In this document: positions 54,086 through 62,847 of the stretch, one piece after another
Position numbering within the stretch: position 1 is the stretch's first letter
Layout: each line of letters starts with the position of its first letter
Notes under the pieces: model-generated
Told to the model about the DNA's origin: nothing
What the model saw: the letters and a program-made list of their open reading frames with translations, nothing else
The model's database searches: none
Position numbers and translations under genes: made by a program
Source of the DNA: Flavobacterium ovatum
GTDB taxonomy: Bacteria; Bacteroidota; Bacteroidia; Flavobacteriales; Flavobacteriaceae
Assembly: GCF_040703125.1 (NCBI RefSeq)
Contig: NZ_CP160035.1
Span: 4,140,001-4,204,000 of the forward strand
Length of the DNA: 64,000 bases
Direction: 5' to 3'

Positions 54086-54845
54086 ATTTCATCAATCCTG
54101 CTTTTCTTTTTAGGTATTTTTTTCTGGTAATTTTACCTTTGAAAGCTTTTGTTTTATCGAGTAAAATTTGATGCAATTGCGCTTCTGGATGTCCGCTTAA
54201 TTTGGAGTAAGCTTTTGCGATTACTTTTACCATTGTTTTAGATAACCACATTTTCTTGAAATTGTCCATCCTTTTTTCGATAGACATCCTTTCAAATTTC
54301 ATTCGATTTAAATCTATTAGATAAAAATCATAATCACCTTCACCTTTTTTCACAATCAACGTATTTCCAGGAGAATGGTCTAGAAAATTAACTTTGGATT
54401 CGTGCATTTTATAAGTAAAAGCAGCAAACTGTTCCAGTATATTATTACGCTCAGGAAACAACGGATTATGGATTAATTCTCGAATGGTGAAATCATAATC
54501 AATTTGCTGGCAGATATAAAAACTATCCTGAAGCAACCCCAAACTATTGTAATTTTCTATATATGCAACAGGCAAAGGTGTTGGTATGTCATGCTCCAAT
54601 AAATAATTGGCGTAGTCATAAGAACGCTTGGCTTTGGTACTTCTAAAAAAAGAATAAATTATGGATTTAAAAAGTCCTGGTTTTTGAAAAAACTTGATAT
54701 TAACTACTTCACCATCTAAATCATTTGATTTAATCGTATTTCGAGAACCTTCAACAATCATATCACCACTGCTGAAAAAATAATCAACCAACTGAGAGAT
54801 AAGCATTTCTTTTTCTTTGTAAAGCGGATGAGCGGTGATTTGCAC
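54084..54845 (-). CDS. Lipopolysaccharide kinase (Kdo/WaaP-like) family protein
   Basis: About 253 residues from a GTG at 54845. The frame opens at 54899, but that would cover the promoter of the divergent GT9 gene, and the ATG 13 codons further in is another option. Kinase-like motifs are a glycine-poor N-lobe with VVNIKFFQKP (lysine), FAAFTYKMHESKVNFLDHSPGNTLI (catalytic loop with HSPGN in place of HGDLH) and FYLIDLNRMKF (metal-binding Asp). Such proteins phosphorylate Kdo or heptose of the LPS core in the cytoplasm. It is at the left end of the glycan locus. Confidence 0.8.
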   Translation of the reverse strand: MQITAHPLYKEKEMLISQLVDYFFSSGDMIVEGSRNTIKSNDLDGEVVNIKFFQKPGLFKSIIYSFFRSTKAKRSYDYANYLLEHDIPTPLPVAYIENYNSLGLLQDSFYICQQIDYDFTIRELIHNPLFPERNNILEQFAAFTYKMHESKVNFLDHSPGNTLIVKKGEGDYDFYLIDLNRMKFERMSIEKRMDNFKKMWLSKTMVKVIAKAYSKLSGHPEAQLHQILLDKTKAFKGKITRKKYLKRKAGLMK

Positions 54846-54862
54846 GATATAATATATTATTT

Positions 54863-54893
54863 TTGGTTTAAAAGTATAAAAAATAGTACTTTG
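54863..54893 (+). promoter_or_regulatory. Promoter of the GT9 gene
   Basis: TTG at 54863-54865 and a -7-like element ending in TACTTTG (54887-54893), about 20 bases apart. It lies 18 bases before the GT9 ATG. The -7 element is one base short of consensus. Confidence 0.4.
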
Positions 54894-54910
54894 CAGCAAG
54901 AAATAGTTTT

Positions 54911-55972
54911 ATGAAGAAAGTTTTAATCATACAGAATAAACGAATTGGTGATGTTTTAATCAGTTCCGTAATTGCTAATAATTACAAAGCAAAGCATCCT
55001 GATTCCATCATTCATTTTATGGCTTATGACTTTACACATGGTGTAATATTAAACAACCCAAATATAGACAAAATCATTACCATCAATGATAAAGAGCTTA
55101 AAAGTTTGGTTGTTTTATTAAAACTTATTCGAAAAGTTAAAAAGGAGCAGTACGACATCATCTTTGATCCTTATTCCAAAACGCAAAGCAGATTGATTTG
55201 CAAATTCTCAGGAGCAAAACAAACCATTGGTCACAAAAGCCGTAAAAAAATAGGGCAACTAGGCTTTTACACCCACCCTGTGACGATTTCCAAAGAGAAA
55301 ACCAAAATATGTGGAAAAGCCATCGAAGACCGCATTCATTTGTTAGAACAAGCTGAAAAATTCTCTCCTATAGACTACGAGCCAAAAATATTTTTGACCG
55401 ATGAAGAAAAAAACGAAAATCTCTTAGGGCACTATGCTAATAAAAAAGTAATTATCCTTGGCGTTTTAGGAAGTACTCCACAAAAGTCAATGCCTTATGA
55501 GTATGTTGCAGAAATTGTAGATTTTATTTCTAATAAATATGATGTTTACATTCTGTTCAATTATGCACCACACCAAAAAGCAGAAGCTGAAAAAATATAC
55601 AATCTTTGCCAAAATAAAGAAAACATTATTTTAGATATTTATGCTCCTAGCATAAGGGATTTTGTCAAACTAATGAATCAATGTGCACTTTTAGTTTCGA
55701 ACGAAGGTGGAACGGTCCATATTGCCAAAGCATTGAACAAGCCGACCTTTACTATTTTTTCACCCTATGTCAACAAAGACCATTGGGCAAGTTTTGAGGA
55801 TGGCAAATTTCATTCTTCAGTCCATTTATTAGATTTACTACCCAATGCAATTTCTGATTTATCCTATGAAAAATGCAAAGAGATAGAGAAAAACCCAACA
55901 GAACTATACCTAAAACTAACACCCGAAATGATTATTCCAGAACTAGATAAATTCCTTAAATATAATTTATAG
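54911..55972 (+). CDS. Glycosyltransferase family 9 (heptosyltransferase-like)
   Basis: 353 residues with the GT-B fold of ADP-heptose:LPS heptosyltransferases. The start KKVLIIQNKRIGDVLISSVI is typical, and SNEGGTVHIAKALNKPTFTI near 263-282 matches the donor-binding motif. It probably adds a heptose or similar sugar to the lipooligosaccharide core on the cytoplasmic side. It is divergent from the Kdo-kinase-like gene and overlaps the converging GT2 gene by six bases at the 3' end. Confidence 0.9.
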   Translation: MKKVLIIQNKRIGDVLISSVIANNYKAKHPDSIIHFMAYDFTHGVILNNPNIDKIITINDKELKSLVVLLKLIRKVKKEQYDIIFDPYSKTQSRLICKFSGAKQTIGHKSRKKIGQLGFYTHPVTISKEKTKICGKAIEDRIHLLEQAEKFSPIDYEPKIFLTDEEKNENLLGHYANKKVIILGVLGSTPQKSMPYEYVAEIVDFISNKYDVYILFNYAPHQKAEAEKIYNLCQNKENIILDIYAPSIRDFVKLMNQCALLVSNEGGTVHIAKALNKPTFTIFSPYVNKDHWASFEDGKFHSSVHLLDLLPNAISDLSYEKCKEIEKNPTELYLKLTPEMIIPELDKFLKYNL

Positions 55973-56788
55973 TATTTTTTTAATTCCTGAAGCAGTCCAG
56001 ATTTTCTTTTGATTTTTAGTCTCTTTTCTAATTTGAGTGTTTTTAAGAACCATTTCAGGTTTCACATAACCACGCGCATGATCCAGATGAACACAAACGG
56101 TTGAATATCTAATTTGTTTTGGTTTTACACCATAATTTACCAGACGTTCTCCAAACTCTCTATCTTCACCGCCGTACTGCATCCTTTCGTCGAAACCATT
56201 GATGGCCAGAAAATCTTTTTTCCATCCCGAAGCATTATGACCGTTCCAGCTTGGTGTAGTTGGCGTTATAGTATTCAATAACCAACTAATCAACCCCTTA
56301 GACGACAGCTTACTGTTTTTAAAAGATGATTTCATTCCATGGTTTCTTAACCATTTTAAATCAAAACATTTTCCGGAATAAATAGTTAGCTGATCTATTT
56401 TTTGGGATATATCCATAGGTAATTTAAAGTACCCCCCAGAAATAAAGTAACCTTCTTCCCTACTTTTAATATGCTGTTCTACAAAATCTTCTCTTGGAAT
56501 ACAATCTCCATCTGTCATCAAAATATAATCTGTTGCTACAGCCAATATGGCTTTATTTAAAATTATAGTTTTTTGAAAACCCATGTCTTCATGCCACACA
56601 TGAACAATAGGAAAAAAAACCTCCTTTTTCATTTCTTCTATCAAATCAAAAGTCTCTTGATTGGATCCATCATCTGCAATTATGATTTCAAAATTGCGAT
56701 AGGTCTGTGTGTTATACCCCCAAAGTACTTTTTTAAGCCATTCGGGAGAATTATAGGTGCTAATTATTATGGATATATCTTTTCTCAT
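55967..56788 (-). CDS. Glycosyltransferase family 2 with C-terminal galactosyltransferase-like segment
   Basis: A 273-residue GT-A enzyme: SIIISTYNSPEWLKKVLWGY, the first Asp in IIADDGSN, the metal-binding DGD in ILMTDGDCIPRED, and NGFDERMQYGGEDREFGERL, the acceptor-side motif shared with chondroitin-type and beta-1,4-galactosyltransferases. It lies in the LPS core/glycan locus. A -7 element (TATATTTG, minus strand, 56796-56803) lies only eight bases before the ATG, implying a very short leader. Confidence 0.88.
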   Translation of the reverse strand: MRKDISIIISTYNSPEWLKKVLWGYNTQTYRNFEIIIADDGSNQETFDLIEEMKKEVFFPIVHVWHEDMGFQKTIILNKAILAVATDYILMTDGDCIPREDFVEQHIKSREEGYFISGGYFKLPMDISQKIDQLTIYSGKCFDLKWLRNHGMKSSFKNSKLSSKGLISWLLNTITPTTPSWNGHNASGWKKDFLAINGFDERMQYGGEDREFGERLVNYGVKPKQIRYSTVCVHLDHARGYVKPEMVLKNTQIRKETKNQKKIWTASGIKKIL

Positions 56789-56804
56789 TGCATTACAAAT
56801 ATAA

Positions 56805-56815
56805 TTTTTTTTTTT
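56805..56815. repeat. Homopolymer of 11 T between divergent GT2 genes
   Basis: An uninterrupted T11 tract between the start codons at 56788 and 56842. It could vary in length by slippage and change promoter spacing, or may simply be AT-rich background. Confidence 0.5.
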
Positions 56816-56841
56816 AAATTTGAAATCTATATATCCTTTTC

Positions 56842-57579
56842 ATGAAAACGCTTACCGTAATAATCCCCACCTACAACGAAGAAAGTTATATTACTGATTG
56901 CCTGCAATCCATTAATTTTGCAAATCAGATAATTATAATTGATTCTTTTAGTACTGACAACACAGTCGTTAACGCTAAAAAATTTGATTGTGAAATTATT
57001 CAACGAAAATTTGATAATTTTTCTTCCCAAAAAAATGAAGCTATAAAAAAAGCTACAGGTGACTGGATTCTATTTCTGGATGCAGATGAACGTGTGACCC
57101 AAAAATTAAAATTGGAAATAATTAGCACAATTAACCAACCAAAATACGATGCTTATAAGATTCGTTTTCCTCATTTTTACATGAATCGATTTTTATACCA
57201 TACCGAAAACAAAGTTTTACGATTAGCCAAAAACGAAACACTCTTTTTTGAAGGATTAGTTCATGAAAAATTAATCCATAAGGGAAAGGTTGGTATATTA
57301 AAAAACCACATGCTTCATTACACTTATAAAGGCTTATTTCAATACATCCAAAAAAAGGACTCCTACGCTTGGTTTCAAGCAAAAATGGCTAGAGAAAAAA
57401 ACAAAAAAGCAACTTATTTTCATTTAATTTTCAAACCCGCTTACCGATTTTTTCATACTTATATTATCCGAAGAGGATTTCTGGATGGTATCCCAGGACT
57501 TGCAGTTGCCAGCATTGATTCCTACGGTGTTTTTTCGAGATATGTAAAAATGATTTTATTAGAAAAAGACTTGAAATAA
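56842..57579 (+). CDS. Glycosyltransferase family 2, WaaE/KdtX-like
   Basis: 245 residues. KTLTVIIPTYNEESYITDCL, then IIIDSFSTDNTV and ILFLDADERVT (metal-binding DAD) match the lipooligosaccharide glucosyltransferases related to WaaE/KdtX. LRLAKNETLFFEGLVHEKL is the usual middle motif. It probably adds glucose to the inner core. It has a paralogue at 58603-59361 with the same DSFSTD signature. Confidence 0.9.
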   Translation: MKTLTVIIPTYNEESYITDCLQSINFANQIIIIDSFSTDNTVVNAKKFDCEIIQRKFDNFSSQKNEAIKKATGDWILFLDADERVTQKLKLEIISTINQPKYDAYKIRFPHFYMNRFLYHTENKVLRLAKNETLFFEGLVHEKLIHKGKVGILKNHMLHYTYKGLFQYIQKKDSYAWFQAKMAREKNKKATYFHLIFKPAYRFFHTYIIRRGFLDGIPGLAVASIDSYGVFSRYVKMILLEKDLK

Positions 57580-57810
57580 TTAAAAGATTTTTGATTTTTG
57601 ATTTCTGATTTCCTGGAGATAAAACAGGAATTGGCTCCAACATGGTATGCAGTATTAAAATTATAAAGAGAACCTCAATAAATTAATAATTGTCGCAAAC
57701 TCACAAGGGTTTAGCCAAAATTTAAGCCTTTGAGCCTTCTTAGAAATATAATTTGAAACCTTCTCTCTTAACTGTAGAACCTCTGACTACATTAATTTCC
57801 TGGTCTTTTT

Positions 57811-58527
57811 CTAAAACAATTTTAATTTACCAAAGCGTAATTTTAATTTAAATCGCAGTAGGTTATCTTCACCTCTAATATCAATACGGGTAATTTCGTA
57901 ACTATTTTTAAACGGAAAACGATTAATCTTATTCCCTATTCGCAATCCCATTTTTACTTTGTTCTCTTTTAACAACGTCTGAAAATGAGTCTTCCTTGGT
58001 TTTTTTTTGGGGAAATTCCCGTAAGGGTAAGCTATTGCGGGATAAACCTTCAAGTTGTTTTCACGAATGCTTTTATAACATTTATCAAAATCTAAATTAA
58101 TTTCCTCATCTGATAAAGTCGCATATTTTCGGTGAGAATAAGAATGTAAACCTAATTCTATTAATGAGTCTAAACTTTGAAGCATTTCAAAGGTCATAAT
58201 AGATTCGCTCCCCTTATTCCATTCATCGGTTTGACCTACATATTGAAAAGGAATAAAAAAGGTAGCTTTGAGGTTGTATTTTTTCAAGAGAGGAACGGCA
58301 TATTCCAATTGATTCACGGTTACATCATCAAAAGTAATCACAATACTCTTGGAAGGAATCTCTTTTAAACTTTCAAGTTCTGACAAGTTAAAGGAGGTAA
58401 AACCTTCCTTCGCTAAATAACGAAATTGATCTTCTAATTTTGATTCAGAAATAGTCAGTCCTATGGATAAATCATCACTTTTACTGATATTGTGGTACAT
58501 TAAAATCGGTAATCTAGCCATAGTCAA
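57811..58527 (-). CDS. Polysaccharide deacetylase (NodB-fold)
   Basis: 238 residues. LPILMYHNISKSDDLSIGL and SIVITFDDVTVNQLEYAVPL contain the first motif with the catalytic Asp and the metal-binding Asp. LGLHSYSHRKYATLSDEEI is the HxxxH motif, and AIAYPYGNFPKK the third. No signal peptide is seen, so it may act in the cytoplasm on a lipid-linked sugar rather than outside. It sits in the glycan locus between the two WaaE-like genes on the opposite strand. The acceptor is unknown. Confidence 0.88.
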   Translation of the reverse strand: MTMARLPILMYHNISKSDDLSIGLTISESKLEDQFRYLAKEGFTSFNLSELESLKEIPSKSIVITFDDVTVNQLEYAVPLLKKYNLKATFFIPFQYVGQTDEWNKGSESIMTFEMLQSLDSLIELGLHSYSHRKYATLSDEEINLDFDKCYKSIRENNLKVYPAIAYPYGNFPKKKPRKTHFQTLLKENKVKMGLRIGNKINRFPFKNSYEITRIDIRGEDNLLRFKLKLRFGKLKLF

Positions 58528-58559
58528 ATATTAAATAAAAAACATCAGCGTAAAATTAT

Positions 58560-58567
58560 TACATTTG
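58560..58567 (+). promoter_or_regulatory. -7 element of the second WaaE-like gene
   Basis: TACATTTG, an exact TAnnTTTG match, 35 bases before the TTG start codon. No -33 TTG is found at the right distance. Confidence 0.45.
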
Positions 58568-58602
58568 TCAACGATATTCTAACAAATAGAAATTAAAATA
58601 AT

Positions 58603-59361
58603 TTGAGACCAAAAATAACTGCTTTAGCGATCACCTTAAATGAAGAAGCATATGTAAAAAGATATGTCGAAAGCTTAGCTTTTGCTGATGAAATTCTTTT
58701 TATTGATTCATTTAGCACTGATGCTACAGTAAGTACTGCAAAAGAACTAGGTGTTAAAGTGATTCAACGTGAATTTGATGATTTCACTAACCAGAAAAAC
58801 TTTGCTATCAAACAAGCCCAAAATGATTGGATTATCTTTTTTGATTTAGATGAAATTATCACTACTGAACTTGAAGAAGAAATCATAAAGACCGTTTCTA
58901 ATCCTATTGAGCATGCTGCTTATAAAGTAAAAAGAAACTTTATTTTCCAAGGAAAAGACATAAAATACGGAGGTTGGCAATCTGACAAAGTTATCCGATT
59001 ATTCAACAAAAAAAACTGTAGCTATATTGGTGATTTAGTTCCCAAAAGTATTGTGGTATCAACTGGATCAGTTGGGCAACTCAAAAAAATAGTTAATCAT
59101 CATAGCTATAAGAGTTTTGATAATTATAACCAAAAATTAAATCGACTTAGTCAATTAGAAGCTAAAAGTCTCTATACTAAAAACCAAAAGCCTAACTTTT
59201 ATCATTTATTCATTAGACCATTATTTCACTTTCATTGGCAATTCTTCTACCGATTGGGTATATTAGATGGTAAAGAAGGCTTTATCCTGGCATACATCCA
59301 TTCATTTGCTGTATTTAAACGCTATCTACAATTATGGATGATGTATAGAAAATTAGAATAG
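58603..59361 (+). CDS. Glycosyltransferase family 2, WaaE/KdtX-like, TTG start
   Basis: 252 residues beginning at a TTG codon. No ATG exists near the family-typical N-terminus RPKITALAITLNEEAYVKRY. Motifs are LFIDSFSTDATV, IIFFDLDEIIT (DLD in place of the DAD of its paralogue at 56842) and VIRLFNKKNCSYIGDLVPKS. It probably transfers a hexose to the core or glycan chain. The paralogues share DSFSTD, the NQKN segment and the C-terminal GILDGKEGF motif. Confidence 0.88.
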   Translation: MRPKITALAITLNEEAYVKRYVESLAFADEILFIDSFSTDATVSTAKELGVKVIQREFDDFTNQKNFAIKQAQNDWIIFFDLDEIITTELEEEIIKTVSNPIEHAAYKVKRNFIFQGKDIKYGGWQSDKVIRLFNKKNCSYIGDLVPKSIVVSTGSVGQLKKIVNHHSYKSFDNYNQKLNRLSQLEAKSLYTKNQKPNFYHLFIRPLFHFHWQFFYRLGILDGKEGFILAYIHSFAVFKRYLQLWMMYRKLE

Positions 59362-59367
59362 AAAACT

Positions 59368-60234
59368 TTACTTCTTAATTAAATACTTAAACCATTGTCC
59401 GAAATTTTTTAATCGAATATAGTTTCTGCCTAATTTCATGGTTCTATTCTGTTTGATAAACTTCCGAATTTCTCCAATGTTTTTTGTTGGAAAATAATTC
59501 AATTTCTTCCATCTTTTAGGTTCAATGTAATACAAGTCTGAGAACTCTTTGTAGTTGTTTTCATTAACGTTAATCCATTTCCTCATGAATCCTTCGTTCA
59601 CCTCATTATTATGTCCCCAGTTACTTATTTTTTGTGTTAATTCTTCTTTTGATCTTGATAATGACTCATGCAAAACAATATTATCTAAATAAATCACCCT
59701 CTCATCTGTTCTTCGAGCGCATTTATAATTTGGATAATTGGTAGCAAAAATTGCTTTCATTGGTTTATCTACATACAAAATACCATTTTCTGTATATTTA
59801 TAAATAATAATCCAAAAAGCGGCAATTTGAATTTTATTCTTTTCAGGATTATCTAAATAATGATCGTATTTATGAAGCCTTGTTACAAATCTTTTGAAAT
59901 TAACAAAATACTCATCTGCATCAATTTGTATTAACCAATTACCAATCCCCATTTTAAGAGAAAGTAAATGACGTTCTCGGGTATCATTATCAATAGCAGA
60001 AAGTGTAGGAATATAAAAATCATCTTCATAAATTTCTATCTTATTATCAACATCTATTTTTTTTAGCCACTCATAAAACACGTCTTCTATGACAAATTTT
60101 TGTCCTGTCCATGTACGTAGCTCATTGTCTATTGCGATAAAAATCCTATCCGAATCCTTATATACTGGAGGGATAGAAAGTTTTAACTTTTCGTAATCGT
60201 ATGACAAGAGAAAACCTACATGAATCTTCTTCAT
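59368..60234 (-). CDS. Glycosyltransferase-like protein (GT-A, GT2-related)
   Basis: 288 residues. The N-terminus KKIHVGFLLSYDYEKLKLSI and DRIFIAIDNELRTW, followed by MGIGNWLIQIDADEYFVNFK, give a metal-binding DADE motif as in GT2/GT92-like enzymes. KMGIGNWL precedes it, as is common. The second half (SLSRSKEELTQKISNWGHNN) resembles the acceptor part of core glycosyltransferases. The donor and acceptor are not known. It converges with the WaaE-like gene, leaving only six bases between the stops. Confidence 0.8.
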   Translation of the reverse strand: MKKIHVGFLLSYDYEKLKLSIPPVYKDSDRIFIAIDNELRTWTGQKFVIEDVFYEWLKKIDVDNKIEIYEDDFYIPTLSAIDNDTRERHLLSLKMGIGNWLIQIDADEYFVNFKRFVTRLHKYDHYLDNPEKNKIQIAAFWIIIYKYTENGILYVDKPMKAIFATNYPNYKCARRTDERVIYLDNIVLHESLSRSKEELTQKISNWGHNNEVNEGFMRKWINVNENNYKEFSDLYYIEPKRWKKLNYFPTKNIGEIRKFIKQNRTMKLGRNYIRLKNFGQWFKYLIKK

Positions 60235-60400
60235 TATTTATTTATTTTGAAAAACAGTATTCACGGTAAATTTACTATATTTTTTCATCAATGCTTATGG
60301 ATAATTATACTTTTCAAAAAAGATGGTCAAAATCTATGAAATAAATTAAAAAAAAACAATCCACGTACTTTTTACTCTTTTAATCCTCAACAACTTAAAT

Positions 60401-61213
60401 CTACTTACTTGTAAAAAGTTCTAAAAAATTAATAATTCCTTTGAACCATTTCCAAGGCCTCTTAAATGTTTTAATATATAAAATTTGTTGAATCCTTTTG
60501 GACTTAAAATCATTTACTGTTTTAAACCCGTCCAAAAACAAAGGAAAATACTTATTAAGCACAACTTGCTTTTCTAAATCTAAAATTGACTGATACTCTT
60601 TGACTGATGACATACCAGTAAAATCATAATTACTAATGGTCATATTCAAATACTTATAAGGTCTATTCTCTACACAAATAGTATATATAAAAAACTCCCA
60701 ATCGGCAACGATTTTTAAATTTTCGTTGTACATAAAATAATCAAAAAACAGTTGCCTTCTAATAAAACTAGCCTGATGATTGATGCAACTAGAATAAAAA
60801 AACGTAAAAGATAATACTTCTGGATAGGTCTTCTTCCTTCTAGAATTTGGTTTTACCTTAAAGTTATCTCCATAATAAATATCGAACTCATCAACGAGCA
60901 ATGGATTGACATTCGCTAAAACAGTGTTTTCATAAAAACTATCACCACTGTTCATAAAAATGACAAAATCTCCTTTTGCAGCTTTGATACCTTTATTCAT
61001 GGCGTTATAAACTCCAGTATCAGGCTCGCTTATCCAGTAGTCTATTTTGTCGGCGTACGATGCTATCAATTCTTCACTTCCATCAGTACTTCCTCCGTCT
61101 ATGATAATATATTCAAAATCGACCAGAGTTTGATTTACAACAGACTTAATAGTTTGCTCTAATCCCCGTTTGTTATTATAGTTTATAGTAATTACCGAAA
61201 TTTTCTTTGACAT
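60401..61213 (-). CDS. Glycosyltransferase family 2 (WcaA-like)
   Basis: 270 residues. KISVITINYNNKRGLEQTIK, YIIIDGGSTDGSEELIASY, the segment EPDTGVYNAMNKGIKAAKGD and FMNSGDSFY identify a GT2 of the colanic-acid/exopolysaccharide type. INHQASFIRRQLFFDY and VADWEFFIYTI are conserved in this subgroup. A close paralogue lies at 62848-63717. It is on the same strand as the following GT4 gene, about 85 bases away. Confidence 0.9.
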   Translation of the reverse strand: MSKKISVITINYNNKRGLEQTIKSVVNQTLVDFEYIIIDGGSTDGSEELIASYADKIDYWISEPDTGVYNAMNKGIKAAKGDFVIFMNSGDSFYENTVLANVNPLLVDEFDIYYGDNFKVKPNSRRKKTYPEVLSFTFFYSSCINHQASFIRRQLFFDYFMYNENLKIVADWEFFIYTICVENRPYKYLNMTISNYDFTGMSSVKEYQSILDLEKQVVLNKYFPLFLDGFKTVNDFKSKRIQQILYIKTFKRPWKWFKGIINFLELFTSK

Positions 61214-61298
61214 TGATTTAAAACTTTTTATTTATTTGAATAAACTTTATCGACAAAATGCAAAATAGCACCTATAAATATTGAATAAAAAAGACGGT

Positions 61299-62444
61299 TT
61301 AAAAATTAAATAATTTATCAAAATTATCATAAACTGAACTAACGTTATGGTGTGCGTCAAAATATATTTTAGCCTCAGTTGATACTTTTTGATAATACTG
61401 TGAATCACTTAATAATAATTCAATTTGTTTAGCAAAATGAGTTTCATCGTCAGTTACTAAACACCCATTATTTGACTTATTAAGTAATCCATCTACCCCT
61501 CTTGTATTACAAATCACGGGAAGTCCAAATGATAATGCCTCAATAACTTTAATCTTCAATCCTGTTCCGGACAGCATTGGACATAAACCAACGCGACTAT
61601 GACAATAGACTTCATCTAAATTATCAATAAAACTAATTTTAGTAACATTTTCCTTGTCAGGAGCAAAGTTTGTAATTTTACCTACAACAAGAATTGTAAT
61701 ATTTTTATCTAAAAGAGGGTAAACTTTTTCAAAAAACCATCTACACGATTTAACATTATGTCCATTGTCACTCGCTACGTAAATCAAATCATAAGTTTTA
61801 TGCTCCGATAATTCTTTTTTATCTACTGAGTGAGTAATCATGTGAACGGGTTTTCCTAAAAATTGTTCGAAAATATATTTTTCTTCATTTGAAATTACAA
61901 TTATTTTATCGTATTGATTTGCTAATTGCATTTCTGTTTCGAAATATTCCCCAATTTCGAAAAAACTAAGTTTTTTAAAATGAGCAAAATGAGCAGTTAA
62001 AAAATCGTGCGTATCTACTATTTTCACAGTATTTACTAGATTAGGATTATCATTTATAATTTCCGTCCATAACAAGTAGGAAACAACAACATAGTCATAC
62101 TGATTCTGCTCTAAAATTTGATTAAATTGTTTTTTATAACCAGACTTAGTCCTATCAAAATCCTTAACCTTTATTATATTTTTTTTAGGTAAAAAGTAAT
62201 CAAAATATTTTCTAAATCTATTTTTCTTTCTTTTTTCCTCGTATAGTAAAAACCCTTTCCTAATAAGTCGCTGAGATTTCATTTTTTCAATATCATCATC
62301 CAAAAAGCATTCAGAAGCTATACCTACAAAATCAACAACAAACGATCTGCTTTTAAAATAATTCAACAATGCCATTGCACGTGCATTATTACCTTGAGTT
62401 TTTAATAAAGGGTTTTCAGGGTAAAAAAAAAGTAAATTTAGCAT
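61299..62444 (-). CDS. Glycosyltransferase family 4
   Basis: 381 residues with the GT-B fold. The N-terminal domain begins with LNLLFFYPENPLLKTQGNNA. The donor domain shows DLIYVASDNGHNVKSCRWFF, the glycine-rich GTGLKIKVIEALSFGLPVIC with the E-x7-E-like donor site, and GLLNKSNNGCLV. It adds a sugar to a lipid-linked chain in the cytoplasm. A (TG)6 microsatellite lies 11-23 bases upstream of its ATG, which is unusual and may affect its expression. Confidence 0.88.
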   Translation of the reverse strand: MLNLLFFYPENPLLKTQGNNARAMALLNYFKSRSFVVDFVGIASECFLDDDIEKMKSQRLIRKGFLLYEEKRKKNRFRKYFDYFLPKKNIIKVKDFDRTKSGYKKQFNQILEQNQYDYVVVSYLLWTEIINDNPNLVNTVKIVDTHDFLTAHFAHFKKLSFFEIGEYFETEMQLANQYDKIIVISNEEKYIFEQFLGKPVHMITHSVDKKELSEHKTYDLIYVASDNGHNVKSCRWFFEKVYPLLDKNITILVVGKITNFAPDKENVTKISFIDNLDEVYCHSRVGLCPMLSGTGLKIKVIEALSFGLPVICNTRGVDGLLNKSNNGCLVTDDETHFAKQIELLLSDSQYYQKVSTEAKIYFDAHHNVSSVYDNFDKLFNF

Positions 62445-62454
62445 AATAATTTTT

Positions 62455-62467
62455 TGTGTGTGTGTGT
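62455..62467. repeat. TG microsatellite in the leader of the GT4 gene
   Basis: TGTGTGTGTGTGT, six dinucleotide units, preceded by TTTTT. Seen from the gene (minus strand) it is an AC repeat ending about 11 bases before the ATG. Such tracts can change length by slippage. Confidence 0.7.
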
Positions 62468-62847
62468 GTAAATATAATAAAGCAAATGACGCATTCTAAA
62501 TTTAAAACATTTGAAATTGTTACCAAAAAAATTTTAGCTATTTCAGCATCAACATATTTTGTGCAAACTTAATTAATTATTAACAAGGTTTTATCTTGAC
62601 TTTTTGTTTTTATTTACTAAAATTAAATTTGATACAACTTGAAAAATTAAACCAAAAAAGGTTTTTCTCTTAGAACTGTCATTTATATTTTAAATAGAGT
62701 ATATTTCGCCTTGTAGTTATCCTAAAATAAAAATTAACATCTATTTCTATGCTTCTATTGTGTTTTAGTCTTAAAATAATTATTTATCAATGCTTTAATT
62801 AAAAGGGCTTCGTGCATAAGTACTTTATTCCAATTAAAAAAAACAGG
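62468..62847. other. Gene-free stretch in the glycan locus
   Basis: 380 AT-rich bases between two minus-strand glycosyltransferase genes. No frame, hairpin with a T run, or RNA gene was recognised. It may hold the promoter for the GT4 gene. Confidence 0.5.
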
